64,000 nucleotides of DNA from Rhodospirillum rubrum ATCC 11170 (GCF_000013085.1 NC_007643.1:1721001-1785000), one strand, 5' to 3'. Positions 17,244 to 26,107 are shown, counted from the first letter of the stretch. Notes: generated by a model from the sequence alone, not told the origin. Program-made: numbers and translations.

Positions 17244-17898
17244 GGGACCGCTCCTTGGCGATAAGGACATCGACCAGAACATGCGGGGTCGCCACCGCGT
17301 CGGGTTCGATGGCGCCGATGGGCACGAAGTCCTCGGCCTCGGCGATGACCGTTTCCGCCGCCATCGCCATCAGGGGATTGAAGTTCCGCGAGGTCATCGC
17401 ATAGCGCAGATTGCCCCGGTAATCGGCGGCCTTGGCGTTGATCAGGGCGAAATCGGCGCGCAGCGGCAGGGCGATCAGATAGGATTTTCCGGCCAGCTCG
17501 ATGGTTTGCATGCCCTCGGCGGCCAGGGTTCCGACCCCGGTGGGCGTGATCACGCCGCCCAGGCCGAAGCCACCGGCGCGGATCTGTTCGGCCAGGGTGC
17601 CCTGGGGAATCAACGCCACCTCGATCGTCCCGGCGATCATCAGTTTCTGGGTTTGCGGATTGGTGCCGATATGGCTGGCGATCACCTTGCTGACCAGCCC
17701 GGCGTCGATCAGCTTGCCGATGCCGACGGTGGGGCGGGCGGTGTCATTGGCGATGACCGTCAGGTCGCGTTTTCCCTGGCGGACCAGTTCATCCATAAGC
17801 CGGTGCGGTGTGCCCGCGCCCATGAAACCGCCAATCATCAGCACCGCTCCATCGGGAATGCGGGCGACGGCTTTCTCCAGGGGGGTGATTTTCGACAT
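17236..17898 (-). CDS. CoA-transferase subunit A
   Basis: The 220-residue protein has the alpha-subunit signature GAVLMIGGFMGAGTPHRLMD near the N-terminus and the FGLGGVITPTGVGT segment. It pairs with subunit B, whose start lies inside its 3' end. GAAGGA lies a few bases upstream of the ATG. The resemblance is closest to acetoacetate/butyrate-type transferases, but the acid actually used cannot be told. Confidence 0.93.
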   Translation of the reverse strand: MSKITPLEKAVARIPDGAVLMIGGFMGAGTPHRLMDELVRQGKRDLTVIANDTARPTVGIGKLIDAGLVSKVIASHIGTNPQTQKLMIAGTIEVALIPQGTLAEQIRAGGFGLGGVITPTGVGTLAAEGMQTIELAGKSYLIALPLRADFALINAKAADYRGNLRYAMTSRNFNPLMAMAAETVIAEAEDFVPIGAIEPDAVATPHVLVDVLIAKERSHG

Positions 17899-18002
17899 GG
17901 TCGAAATCCTTCGAAAGGAGGGGGACGGGGGTCCGGAAAGTCCGGGGCACGCTGGGGGGAGAGGAAAGGACGCCCCCTCGCTCTCCGAACCCCCGAAGGC
18001 GC

Positions 18003-18317
18003 TTAGGCGGGGGTGTCGGGGATATCCAGATCAAGCAGGGCCGATGCCAGGCATTTGCCATGGGCATCAAGGGCCAGCGATTTGGTCACACCGCCGCCGA
18101 GCGCTTTGTGCATGACGAAGTTGAGGGCGCCGAGGCTGGGGATCTCGTAGCGGATCACCTCGCCATGGACGATGCCGGTGAAATGGGCCTTCACCCGTTC
18201 CGAGGTCACCTGGGCGGCGAGGAGGGGGTAATCCTTGGGGTCATAGGCGATGACCGAGATGTTGGAGATGTCGCCTTTGTCCCCGGTGCGCGAATGGGCG
18301 ATGTCGAAGAGTTTCAT
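18003..18317 (-). CDS. AtuA-associated small protein (ferredoxin-fold-like)
   Basis: The 104-residue protein begins MKLFDIAHSRTGDKGDISN, the hallmark of the small domain that accompanies or is fused to AtuA/DUF1446 proteins. Its gene starts three bases after the AtuA-like gene stop. The large and small proteins probably form one enzyme acting on a branched or hydroxylated carboxylic acid. Its reaction is not established. The start and the end of the protein are both clear. Confidence 0.85.
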   Translation of the reverse strand: MKLFDIAHSRTGDKGDISNISVIAYDPKDYPLLAAQVTSERVKAHFTGIVHGEVIRYEIPSLGALNFVMHKALGGGVTKSLALDAHGKCLASALLDLDIPDTPA

Positions 18318-18320
18318 GGA

Positions 18321-19658
18321 TCAGACCTCCAGATAGGCGACGACGGGGGTCGCCTGGGCGCGGGGTAACAGGGCGGAGAGCATGGCGACGACCTGCTTGG
18401 CCGATTTGGTGGCGCCGCCACCACTGGCCGGGCCGTTGGTGTAGAGGGTCTCGACCTCATTGCCGATGCGCACCGCCTCCTTGAGGGTCTCGGTGCGGCC
18501 GACGACGCGCACGCGCACTTCCGTCGGTTCGGGAACGGGCGCCAGCACCTCGCCGTGGATGGAATTGACCCCGATCAGGTCGAAGCGCAGCTCGCTGGTC
18601 TGAACACCGGTCAGCGCCAGACGCTCCTTGACGATCTCCAGGGCCAATCGACCGCGCGCCAGGGCGCCGCGACCGGCGTAGGAGATCTGGCCCTCGCCCA
18701 TGTAGCCATCGACATAGCCGACCGACACTTTGAGGGTTTCGGGGCGGGCGCGCCCGGTGGCCCCTTCGACGCGCACCCGATCGGGGGCGATCTCGGTGAC
18801 GCGCAGGGCCGAGAAATCGGCGGTCACATCGGGGGTCAGGTAGGTTTTGGGGTCGTGGACTTCATAAAGAAGCTGTTCCTTGCAGGTGTCGACCGTCACC
18901 CGGCCGCCCGATCCCGCGACCTTGGTGATAACGGCGCCGCCATCCTCGCCGACTTCGGCGATGGGGAAGCCCAGGCGGGCGAGATCGGCGACGTCCTTCT
19001 TGCCCGGTTCGGCGAAATAGCCGCCGGTCACCTGACCGCCGCATTCCAGCAGATGGCCGACCACCGTGCCCTTGCCCAGGCGGTCCCAATCGTCAAGGGC
19101 CCAGCCGAATTCGAAGATCTGCGGGGCGAGAAACAGCGAGGGATCGGCGACGCGGCCGGTGATGACCACATCGGCGCCATTGGCCAGGGCCTCGACGATC
19201 GGGGCGGCGCCCAGATAGGCGTTGGCCGAGACCAGCACATTGGACATGCCCGAGGCGCGCTCGCCGGTTTCCGAGATGGTCACGTCGCCGGTCTTGAGCA
19301 CGTCGAGAACGTCATCGCCCGAGACCGCCGCGACCTTGAGGGACTTGAGGCCAAGGCTGCCGGCGATCTCGCGCACCTTGGCGGCGGCGGCCTGGGGGTT
19401 GGCGGCCCCCATGTTGGTGATGATCTTGACGCCCTTTTGCTTGCACAGCGTCAGAACGGCCTGCATGCGCTCGGCCAGCAGCGGATCATAGCCCTTGGTC
19501 GGGTCGTTCAGCTTGGCCTGCTGGGCGATGGCGATGGTGCGTTCGGCCAGACATTCGAAGACCAGATAACCGATATCGCCTTTTTCAACCAGTTCAACGG
19601 CGGGTTCGATGCGATCACCGGAATAGCCGGCGCCGGAACCGATGCGGATGGTTTTCAT
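18321..19658 (-). CDS. AtuA/DUF1446-family acyclic terpene utilisation-like protein
   Basis: The 445-residue protein starts with the family hallmark RIGSGAGYSGDRIEPAVEL and continues with YLVFECLAERTIA and GADVVITGRVADPSLFLAP. In pseudomonads AtuA is needed for growth on citronellol and related terpenes, but its chemistry is unresolved. Here it sits between a CitMHS carrier and CoA-transferase/thiolase genes, without the acyl-CoA carboxylase genes of the terpene pathway, so the substrate is more likely a small hydroxy or keto carboxylic acid brought in by the carrier. Family assignment is firm, function is not. Confidence 0.88.
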   Translation of the reverse strand: MKTIRIGSGAGYSGDRIEPAVELVEKGDIGYLVFECLAERTIAIAQQAKLNDPTKGYDPLLAERMQAVLTLCKQKGVKIITNMGAANPQAAAAKVREIAGSLGLKSLKVAAVSGDDVLDVLKTGDVTISETGERASGMSNVLVSANAYLGAAPIVEALANGADVVITGRVADPSLFLAPQIFEFGWALDDWDRLGKGTVVGHLLECGGQVTGGYFAEPGKKDVADLARLGFPIAEVGEDGGAVITKVAGSGGRVTVDTCKEQLLYEVHDPKTYLTPDVTADFSALRVTEIAPDRVRVEGATGRARPETLKVSVGYVDGYMGEGQISYAGRGALARGRLALEIVKERLALTGVQTSELRFDLIGVNSIHGEVLAPVPEPTEVRVRVVGRTETLKEAVRIGNEVETLYTNGPASGGGATKSAKQVVAMLSALLPRAQATPVVAYLEV

Positions 19659-19716
19659 AAAAGGTACTCCTGGGTCTTGTCGGCTTAAGAAAGGTGGGGA
19701 AGGCGCAGGCCAATCC

Positions 19717-21018
19717 TTAGAAGGGGAAAACCCCGATCAGCGCCGCCGTGACGGTCATCAGAACCGTGGCCGCGAACAGGTAGGGGATGGCGAACTTCTG
19801 ATGCTCGCCCAGCGAGATGCCGCAGAGGCCGACCACCAGGAAGGTGGCGGGGGTCAGCGGGCTGACCGGGAACCCGGTGGTCATCTGGCCAAGGATCGAC
19901 GCCTGGGCGATCTCGATGGGGGCGCCACCGAAGCTCTGGTAGACGTGGGCGATCACCGGCATGACGCCGAAGTAATAGGAGTCCGGGTCGAACAGCATGC
20001 TGAGCGGCATCGAGGCGATACCGACGGCAAACGGCATGTGGCTGGCGAATTCGGCGGGAACGAAGCCGGCGGCCGAGGTGGCCATGGCGGTCAGCATGCC
20101 GGTGCCGCGCATGATGCCGGTGAAGGCGCCGGCGGCGAACAGGATGCTGGCCATCATCAAGGCGGCCTTGGCGTGGGCGTCGACGCGGGCCTTCTGGTCC
20201 TTGACCCCGGGGTAGTTGAGGATCAGGGCGAGAACGGTGCCGATCATGAACATGACCGAGGCATCGACGACGCCCGAGATCATGGTGCCAAGGATCACGG
20301 CGGTCAGGGCGATATTGGCCCAGAACAGATGGGGGCGACGGACCTTTTCCTCTTCGGCGCTGAGGACACGGGCGTGGATATCCGCGCTCTCACCCTTGGC
20401 GCCGGTCAGGCCAAGGCGCTTTTCTTCACGCTTGCCAAGGACATAGGCGACACTGAAGACGAAGACCAAGCCGACCAGCTGGACAAACACCAGCGGGCTG
20501 AAAATATCGGTGACCGGAACCTTGAGCGCGGCGGAGGCGCGCAGGACCGGGCCGGTCCACGGCAGGAAGTTGACGCCGGCGGCCAGGGACACCACCAGGG
20601 CGAGGATGCGCTTGTCCATGCCAAGGCGATCAAACAGCGGCAGCATCGCCGGAATGGTGACCAGGAAGGTCACGGCGCCCGAACCGTCAAGGTGGATGAT
20701 CAGGGCGAGCAGCGCCGATCCCATGACGATGCGCGTCGGCCGCAAGCCGACGAAGCGCAAGATGCGATCGATGATCGGGTCCATCATCCCGGCGTCGGTG
20801 ACGATGCCGAAGAAGACGATGGCGAAGACGAACATCGCCGCCACCGGGGCGATGTCCTTGATGCCCGAGACGATGAATTTGGTCGTCTCGACCCCGAAGC
20901 CGCCGATCAGCGAAGCGGCCACGGGAATGATGATCAAGGCGACCAGGGGGGAAAGCTTGTTGGTCATGATGGCTACGAGAAGCGCAAGAATCGTAGCCAG
21001 TCCGAGAAGTGCTAACAT
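19717..21018 (-). CDS. CitMHS-family citrate/organic-acid:cation symporter
   Basis: A 433-residue polytopic membrane protein (about 11-12 helices) with the CitMHS pattern, including MTNKLSPLVALIIIPVAASL near the N-terminus, IIHLDGSGAVTFLVTIPAML, and MLFDPDSYYFGVMPVIAHV near the C-terminus. Members carry metal-citrate complexes or other di- and tricarboxylates. I chose the ATG at 21018 because AGGTGAGG precedes it by about six bases; a GTG 12 bases earlier is weaker. It is the first gene of the operon and probably imports its substrate. Confidence 0.92.
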   Translation of the reverse strand: MLALLGLATILALLVAIMTNKLSPLVALIIIPVAASLIGGFGVETTKFIVSGIKDIAPVAAMFVFAIVFFGIVTDAGMMDPIIDRILRFVGLRPTRIVMGSALLALIIHLDGSGAVTFLVTIPAMLPLFDRLGMDKRILALVVSLAAGVNFLPWTGPVLRASAALKVPVTDIFSPLVFVQLVGLVFVFSVAYVLGKREEKRLGLTGAKGESADIHARVLSAEEEKVRRPHLFWANIALTAVILGTMISGVVDASVMFMIGTVLALILNYPGVKDQKARVDAHAKAALMMASILFAAGAFTGIMRGTGMLTAMATSAAGFVPAEFASHMPFAVGIASMPLSMLFDPDSYYFGVMPVIAHVYQSFGGAPIEIAQASILGQMTTGFPVSPLTPATFLVVGLCGISLGEHQKFAIPYLFAATVLMTVTAALIGVFPF

Positions 21019-21385
21019 TGGCGACCTCACCTGAAGGATCCCACTCGCCCAGCTTATCGCAGGTGCTGATCTGGGATTCGTTATCGTCCACCATGAAAAG
21101 CGTTAGGCAAAGTGGAAGCGCCGCGACACGATAGGCTGTCATCGTCTGAAAGCGGCTGGCGCCATTTTCTTGGGAAGCGCTTCCGTGACTTCAGTCTGTG
21201 GAACGAACACAGGCAGAGTGTCGGAAAAATTCACATTAATAAAATGAATTTGTATAAACACAGTTATTATAAAATCATATAACTGGACTCGTTTTCCCCT
21301 TTTCCTCGACCGGTTTGGTGGTCTTGCGGGCTGTCGAACGGCCATCCCCTTGTGGTAGAAGACCGGCTTTCCAAGAACGAGGACG
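21019..21385. promoter_or_regulatory. Catabolic-operon promoter region with palindromic operator
   Basis: This gap between the divergent CitMHS and zinc-ribbon genes contains a perfect 12-base palindrome GGAAGCGCTTCC (21173-21184), with a central CG like LacI-type operators. An AT-rich stretch at about 21228-21285 stands out in a GC-rich genome and holds a TATAAT on the minus strand. The promoter of the leftward operon is probably here; the exact site cannot be fixed. Confidence 0.45.
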
Positions 21386-21739
21386 ATGATGGACGACGGA
21401 TTGAAATGCCCCGCTTGCGGGTCCGAACACGCCTATCACGACGGCACGCTGTGGATTTGCCCGGAATGCGCCCATGAATGGAACCCCGAGGCGGCGGCCG
21501 GCGACGCTGCGGCGCCGGCCGAGGGCGTGCGCGACGCCTTTGGCAACCCTTTGGCCGATGGCGATTCGGTCAGTGTCATCAAGGATCTGAAGGTCAAGGG
21601 ATCCTCGCTGGTCGTCAAGGGGGGCACCAAGGTCAAGAACATCCGTCTGACCGATGCCGCCGATGGGCATAACATCGCCTGCAAGATCGATGGCATTGGC
21701 GCGATGAACCTGAAATCCGAGTTCGTGAAGAAGGCCTGA
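21386..21739 (+). CDS. PhnA/YjdM-family zinc-ribbon protein
   Basis: The 117-residue protein has two CxxC pairs ([12 protein letters not shown] and CPECAHEW) forming an N-terminal zinc ribbon. The C-terminal domain carries the family patterns [23 protein letters not shown] and a [11 protein letters not shown]-like segment. The family was named for the phosphonate operon but is not needed for phosphonate breakdown and its role is unknown. It stands alone. The ATG at 21386 and the ATG three bases later are both possible. Confidence 0.88.
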   Translation: MMDDGLKCPACGSEHAYHDGTLWICPECAHEWNPEAAAGDAAAPAEGVRDAFGNPLADGDSVSVIKDLKVKGSSLVVKGGTKVKNIRLTDAADGHNIACKIDGIGAMNLKSEFVKKA

Positions 21740-21972
21740 CCCGGTTTTTCAAGACCTGTCCGCGGCGATCCGATCCCCTTTGGCAAGGGTGCCGCGGAGA
21801 GGGCTTTTAGGCGGACGCCAAGGCGCGTAAGCTTAAGACGGTATGGCACGCTAGCCCCCGATCGCGGAGCGGGATAATCTCAAGTCTCTTCGGAGCGGCG
21901 GAGGCGTGGAAAGCCGGCAGTGCCCTTTCCGCGCAAAGCTTTTAGCGCCTCGTTCATCGGCAAGGGGTCCCC
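21740..21972. other. Non-coding gap before the exopolysaccharide locus
   Basis: These 233 bases separate the zinc-ribbon gene from the first gene of the polysaccharide region. I see no gene, convincing terminator or riboswitch. It presumably contains the promoter of the 21973-28841 unit. Confidence 0.3.
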
Positions 21973-22713
21973 ATGAGGATCAGGCGTTGGCTAAGGCGGC
22001 AGGCTGAAAAACTGACCCGGTGTCAAATCACCCATCTCGGTCCGGTCGACTTTCCTTTGCGCGAAGGGCGGCCGACCGATGTCAACAATGTTGAGATCCT
22101 GGGTGACCGGGTCTTTCGCGCCGCCCTTGACGCCTGCCTTGATTGGACCTGCCTCGACACCCCGCGGTTGGCCACGTTGTGGCAATTGTCGCGCTCTTCC
22201 AATCCGGCGGGGGCGATCGCCGAGATCGGAACCTTCCGGGGGGGAGCCGCCCTGCTGCTGGGGCTGGCCAATCCCGGGCGACCGTTGTTCGTCTGCGATA
22301 CCTTCGCCGGTTTCGCCGGCCAGCCGATCGACCCGAGGCGGGACCGGCTGTTCAACCATGACCAGTTTCACGAGACATCGGCCAAGGCCGTCGACGTCCT
22401 GCTCGGTCGCCATCTGACGGATTACACCCTTGTCGAAGGGGTCTTCCCCGACAGCGATTCGCAAGGACGGGTGAAGGATCTGTCGTTTGTTCATCTCGAT
22501 GTCGATATCTATGACGCGACCCGGCGGTGTCTGAAGGCGGTGCTGCCGCGTTGCTTGCCCCGCGCCCTGATCGTTATTGATGATTATCGGCGGGGCTGTG
22601 CCGGGGTGGATGAGGCCGTCGCCGAGGTTCTGGCTGACGACGCCCCCGACTGGCTGACCTTGCCGCTTTATCCCGGCCAAGCTCTGCTCATCGGGCGAGG
22701 CTGGTTCCCGTGA
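21973..22713 (+). CDS. TylF/MycF-type class I O-methyltransferase
   Basis: The 246-residue protein carries the SAM-binding motif AEIGTFRGGAALLLGLA and the TylF-family signatures FVCDTFAGFAG, FVHLDVDIYDATRRCL (metal-binding Asp) and IVIDDYRRGCAGVDEAV. Such enzymes methylate sugar hydroxyls in macrolides and polysaccharides. It is the first gene of a rightward block; the next gene, an HPr-kinase-like protein, starts within its last codons. A sugar of the exopolysaccharide or a peptide-linked sugar is the likely acceptor. Confidence 0.85.
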   Translation: MRIRRWLRRQAEKLTRCQITHLGPVDFPLREGRPTDVNNVEILGDRVFRAALDACLDWTCLDTPRLATLWQLSRSSNPAGAIAEIGTFRGGAALLLGLANPGRPLFVCDTFAGFAGQPIDPRRDRLFNHDQFHETSAKAVDVLLGRHLTDYTLVEGVFPDSDSQGRVKDLSFVHLDVDIYDATRRCLKAVLPRCLPRALIVIDDYRRGCAGVDEAVAEVLADDAPDWLTLPLYPGQALLIGRGWFP

Positions 22714-23702
22714 CCCGAAGCCGCCGAGGCGCCTTGGCCAGGTCCTCGGAGGGCGGTCCGTTCCCGACCGCCGATCCGGTCGCCGATCGGGCGCTCTGCG
22801 GCTGGCGGGTGCGTTCGGTGATCGATTTGCCCGAACTGCCCTTGTGGACCCGGGACGACCGGCTTCCCGACGTCACCATCGCCTTCGGACGGGTGACGCC
22901 GGTCGAGAGCGCCTCGCCCGGCATGAACTGGCATGTCGTCGGGGAGGGGAGGTTTCGCTTCACGGTGGCCTCGGTCGGCAGCTATCGCATCAGCCGGGGG
23001 CGGGTGATCACCATCGATCCGCAGGCCGGGGTGGTGGCCTCGGCGGTGCGTCAATATCTGCTGGGCACGGCCTTTGGCGTTCTCTGCCACCAGCGTGGTC
23101 TGCTGCCGCTCCATGCCAGCTGCGTGGCCATCAACGGCCGGGCGGTGGCGATCGCCGGGGCCTCGGGGGCGGGAAAATCAAGCTTGGCGGCGGCGCTGGT
23201 CCGCCTGGGCTATCCCTTGCTTGGCGATGACGTCTGCGTGATCGATGCCTCGGAAATCAATGCCCCGCACGTCCTGCCGGCGATCCCCCGCCTTAAGCTC
23301 TGGCGCGACGTTCTGGACACCTTTGGTCTGATCGTCGATCCGGCGGCGCGGATTCTCGAGGGAATCGATAAATATCAGGCCCAGGCCCTGGCCGATCGAC
23401 CGCCGCCGCCGCCGCCCCAGGTCCCTTTGCCCTTGGGCGTGGTCTATTACCTCGATCAGGCCGAAAGCCCCGATGACGAGGGCTTCCATGCGATTCGCGG
23501 CGCGGAACGGGCGGCAGCCCTGGCCGGAGCCGTTTATCGCCGCAAGATGGGGCTGGCCATGGGCCTGCTGCCGCAGATTTTCACCGCGACGATGACGGTT
23601 GGCGCCCTGGTGCCCGGGCATCGTTTGTTGCGCCATGGCGACCTGTCGGGGCTCGACGCCCTGGCCCGCAGCGTCGCCGCCCGCCAGGAGGGCCGGGGAT
23701 GA
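22710..23702 (+). CDS. Second HPr-kinase-like protein (HprK-related kinase)
   Basis: The 330-residue protein starts at a GTG overlapping the previous stop by four bases. It keeps the catalytic-type His in LLPLHASCVA (His135), the P-loop GASGAGKSS (150-158) and the acidic GDDVCVID segment, so it looks catalytically intact, unlike the paralogue at 9794. A proline run (RPPPPPPQVP) sits near residue 230. In other bacteria such kinases appear with lasso precursors or beside exopolysaccharide genes. Here it precedes a 47-residue peptide gene and, further on, a nucleotidyltransferase. Its substrate is unknown. Confidence 0.82.
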   Translation: MTRSRRGALARSSEGGPFPTADPVADRALCGWRVRSVIDLPELPLWTRDDRLPDVTIAFGRVTPVESASPGMNWHVVGEGRFRFTVASVGSYRISRGRVITIDPQAGVVASAVRQYLLGTAFGVLCHQRGLLPLHASCVAINGRAVAIAGASGAGKSSLAAALVRLGYPLLGDDVCVIDASEINAPHVLPAIPRLKLWRDVLDTFGLIVDPAARILEGIDKYQAQALADRPPPPPPQVPLPLGVVYYLDQAESPDDEGFHAIRGAERAAALAGAVYRRKMGLAMGLLPQIFTATMTVGALVPGHRLLRHGDLSGLDALARSVAARQEGRG

Positions 23703-23842
23703 GCCCGGGAATTTACGGCCCCTGGCAAGCGTTCCTGGCGACGATGACAGTCTTCACCGTTTCGTTTTACGTATCGCTCTTCAGCAGGGAAGACAAAGCG
23801 CTTGGGCTGAGATATAAGCGATCGAGGGTAGGTCGTTATTAA
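23699..23842 (+). CDS. Small membrane peptide, 47 residues
   Basis: An ATG overlaps the kinase stop (ATGA), with GGAGGG six bases upstream, and opens a 47-codon frame ending in TAA at 23840. The peptide has a short polar start (MSPGIYGPWQ), one hydrophobic helix (AFLATMTVFTVSFYVSLF) and a basic tail (LRYKRSRVGRY). It looks like a real translationally coupled small membrane protein. I cannot assign a family. It could be a membrane anchor, a regulator, or a substrate of the neighbouring kinase: Ser and Tyr are present. Confidence 0.6.
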   Translation: MSPGIYGPWQAFLATMTVFTVSFYVSLFSREDKALGLRYKRSRVGRY

Positions 23843-23858
23843 TCAAAGGAGGTCCCTT

Positions 23859-24920
23859 ATGGCGGTTGCTATGGTTGGCAGGGCGTTTGTAGGGGCTTTC
23901 CTTCTTTTAGGGGGGGGAGTGGTCGGGCTTGACGCGGTCGCCCAGACCCCCGCCCGCACCCCGGCGGCCGTTTCGGCGCCTTTGCCGCCGGCTTTGGCGG
24001 CGGCGGTGGCTTCGGGCAATAGCGCCGCCGTTACCCAGGCGATCGCCACGCTGTCCGCCGGCAATCCGGCCCGCGCCGCCCAACTGGCCGATCTTACGGT
24101 AAGCGCCGCAGCCAATTTATTGACGACCAACCCCCAGGGCGCCGTGCGCGTCGCCGCCGCCGCCGTTAGCGCCGTGCGGGCGAGCAATGGCGTCCAAAGC
24201 GCTCCGGCGACCACCGAATCGGTTCTGGTCAAGGCGGCGCGCATCTTCGTTTCGCCGGCGGCGGTGGCCGCCCAGCCCGAGGAAACCGCCCGGCTCGCCG
24301 TCAGCACCGTCAGCTTGGCCGGCGGTCTGGCCAATTCGGCGGTCGGCGCGACGATCGCCCAGCAGGCGGTCGGCGTCGCCGCTCAGATTTTGAGATCCAA
24401 TCCGGCTTTGGCGATCGAGATCGCCGGGGCGGCGGTCACGGTGATCGGTCAGCCCGGCATCCAAAGCGGCGCGCCGGCCCAGGCGCTCTCTGTGGCGGCG
24501 GCGGCGGCCAGGATCGCCGTCGCGCCCGAAGTCATCGCCGTCTCCCCGCGACTGGCCGGTGAGACGGCGGTTTCCGTCACCCGGGTCGTCAGCAATCCCG
24601 TGGTCTATGCCGCCAATCCGGCGGCGGCGATCGGCGCCATGGACAATGCCTATAACACGGTGATCAGCCCCTCGGTCCAAGCCGCCGTCCCCTCCGCCCG
24701 GGCGAACGTCGTTTCAACCCTGAATGCCGCCGGGGCCTCGGGGAGCTTGCAACTCACCAACCCGGCCAACGGACCGCAGATCGCCGAGATCCTCTATCAA
24801 GGGGGCGATGTGCCGAGCTTCGATCCCGATCTCGGCCCGCAGGGACGCGACTTCGGCCAGACCCGGCCGGTCGTGACCATCACCGAGGAAAACCCGCTGC
24901 TGCGTGGCAGCGCGAACTGA
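23859..24920 (+). CDS. Secreted Ala/Val-rich repeat protein of unknown function
   Basis: The 353-residue protein has a strong ribosome site (AAAGGAGG) and a signal peptide (GAFLLLGGGVVGLDAVAQ). The mature part is very rich in Ala, Val and Ser with amphipathic helices. Two copies of about 70 residues align: one at roughly 85-155 (NPQGAVRVAAAAVSAV, then VLVKAARIFVSPAAVA) and one at roughly 170-240 (NPALAIEIAGAAVTVI, then ALSVAAAAARIAVAPEVIA). The C-terminus is polar and ends LLRGSAN. It lies between the small membrane peptide and the nucleotidyltransferase gene, two bases before the latter, so it belongs to the block. I do not recognise a family; a periplasmic or matrix role is likely. Confidence 0.75.
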   Translation: MAVAMVGRAFVGAFLLLGGGVVGLDAVAQTPARTPAAVSAPLPPALAAAVASGNSAAVTQAIATLSAGNPARAAQLADLTVSAAANLLTTNPQGAVRVAAAAVSAVRASNGVQSAPATTESVLVKAARIFVSPAAVAAQPEETARLAVSTVSLAGGLANSAVGATIAQQAVGVAAQILRSNPALAIEIAGAAVTVIGQPGIQSGAPAQALSVAAAAARIAVAPEVIAVSPRLAGETAVSVTRVVSNPVVYAANPAAAIGAMDNAYNTVISPSVQAAVPSARANVVSTLNAAGASGSLQLTNPANGPQIAEILYQGGDVPSFDPDLGPQGRDFGQTRPVVTITEENPLLRGSAN

Positions 24921-24922
24921 GG

Positions 24923-26107
24923 ATGGGCCTGCCGCCCAGGCGCGCCGCTGATGGCGAGAGCATGGCCGACACGTCCTTTCCCTCTTCCTGGTCGCCGGCC
25001 TTTCGCCTGATCGTCGCGCTTTTGCGCGGCGAATCGGCTGGGGATTTGGCCGCGAGCGTGGATCGGGAGAGCTTTGGGCAAGCCCTGCGCCGCCACCGCG
25101 TCGCCCTGGCCCTGCCCGTGGCGGGGCGGACGCCGCTTTCCCTGGCCCTGCGCGACACCTTGGCCCTGCGCCAGCGCCAGATGACGATGGCCGCCATGGA
25201 GCGTACCGCCCAACTGGGGGTGGTGGTCAACGACCTGACCGGCGCGATGATCGGCGTCTGCGCCCTGAAAGGTCTGGCTTTCGCCGGGCTGTTTGGCGAT
25301 CTGCTTGGGCGCGAGGCGAGCGATCTCGACCTTCTGGTCGGTCCCGCCGATTTCACCCGGGCGCTCGACCGCCTTGGCGCCCTTGGTTATCGGCGCGATG
25401 GCGCGGGGGCCATCGATCATGCGGTCACCTTGCGTCATCCCGACTTCGCGGCCTCCTTGGAACTGCATCGGCGCCTTGCCAGCCCCGATGGCCTGTTTCC
25501 GGTCGACCGTTTCGATCCCTGGGCCCGCCTGAGCGCCGTTGCTCTGCCCCGAGGCCCGGTCGCTACCCTTGATCGCGAGGCCGCCATGGTCTACGCGGCC
25601 TTTCATGGCACCAAGCATAACTGGCATCGCCTGTTCTGGTTGGTCGATATCGCCAAAGGGATGGCCCGGGAGGACGTCGATTGGCCGGCGGTTCTGACCC
25701 TGGCCCGCCGCCTGGGGGTCGAGCGTCAGGTGGTGATGGCGGTTTTGCTGGCCGAGCGGGTTTTGGGCGCCGCCCTGCCACCGGGGCTGGAGGTGAAACC
25801 TGCGCTCGTCGCCCTCGGCGGGCGGCTGGCGGACGATCTCGTTCCCCATCTCGATGATCTGCCTTCCGATCGCGGCGCCGAACTTGCCGGCCGGATGGGG
25901 TTTTGGCCGACGCTCGCCCGGCTGTTTACGCTTTATCCACGCTGGCGGGCGCGGATCGGACTGCTCGGCTTCTTTCTGGGCGCCAGCGACAAGGATCACG
26001 CGTTCTTGCCTTTGCCGCCGGCCTTGGCCTGGGCCTATCCGCTGGTGCGCGTGCTGCGCTTGCTCGGCCAACCCCTGGGGTGGACCCGGACCAAGCCGAC
26101 CCGATGA
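24923..26107 (+). CDS. Nucleotidyltransferase-family protein (NTP_transf_5-like)
   Basis: The 394-residue protein carries the polymerase-beta-like nucleotidyltransferase signature LKGLAFAGLFGDLLGREASD followed by LDLLV; the two Asp residues bind metal. The rest (HRRLASP, HGTKHNWHRLFWLVDIAKG) matches the family. Members occur beside HPr-kinase-like proteins, including in lasso clusters where one glycosylates the phosphorylated peptide, and also beside exopolysaccharide genes. Start may be the ATG at 24962, but 24923 keeps it two bases from the previous stop. The next gene overlaps by four bases. Product is unknown. Confidence 0.8.
   Translation: MGLPPRRAADGESMADTSFPSSWSPAFRLIVALLRGESAGDLAASVDRESFGQALRRHRVALALPVAGRTPLSLALRDTLALRQRQMTMAAMERTAQLGVVVNDLTGAMIGVCALKGLAFAGLFGDLLGREASDLDLLVGPADFTRALDRLGALGYRRDGAGAIDHAVTLRHPDFAASLELHRRLASPDGLFPVDRFDPWARLSAVALPRGPVATLDREAAMVYAAFHGTKHNWHRLFWLVDIAKGMAREDVDWPAVLTLARRLGVERQVVMAVLLAERVLGAALPPGLEVKPALVALGGRLADDLVPHLDDLPSDRGAELAGRMGFWPTLARLFTLYPRWRARIGLLGFFLGASDKDHAFLPLPPALAWAYPLVRVLRLLGQPLGWTRTKPTR

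Noticed and set aside
23699-23842. The 47-aa peptide as a second lasso precursor
   Set aside because: It has a membrane helix and lacks the W-x-x-P leader pattern and a Gly-to-Asp/Glu ring.
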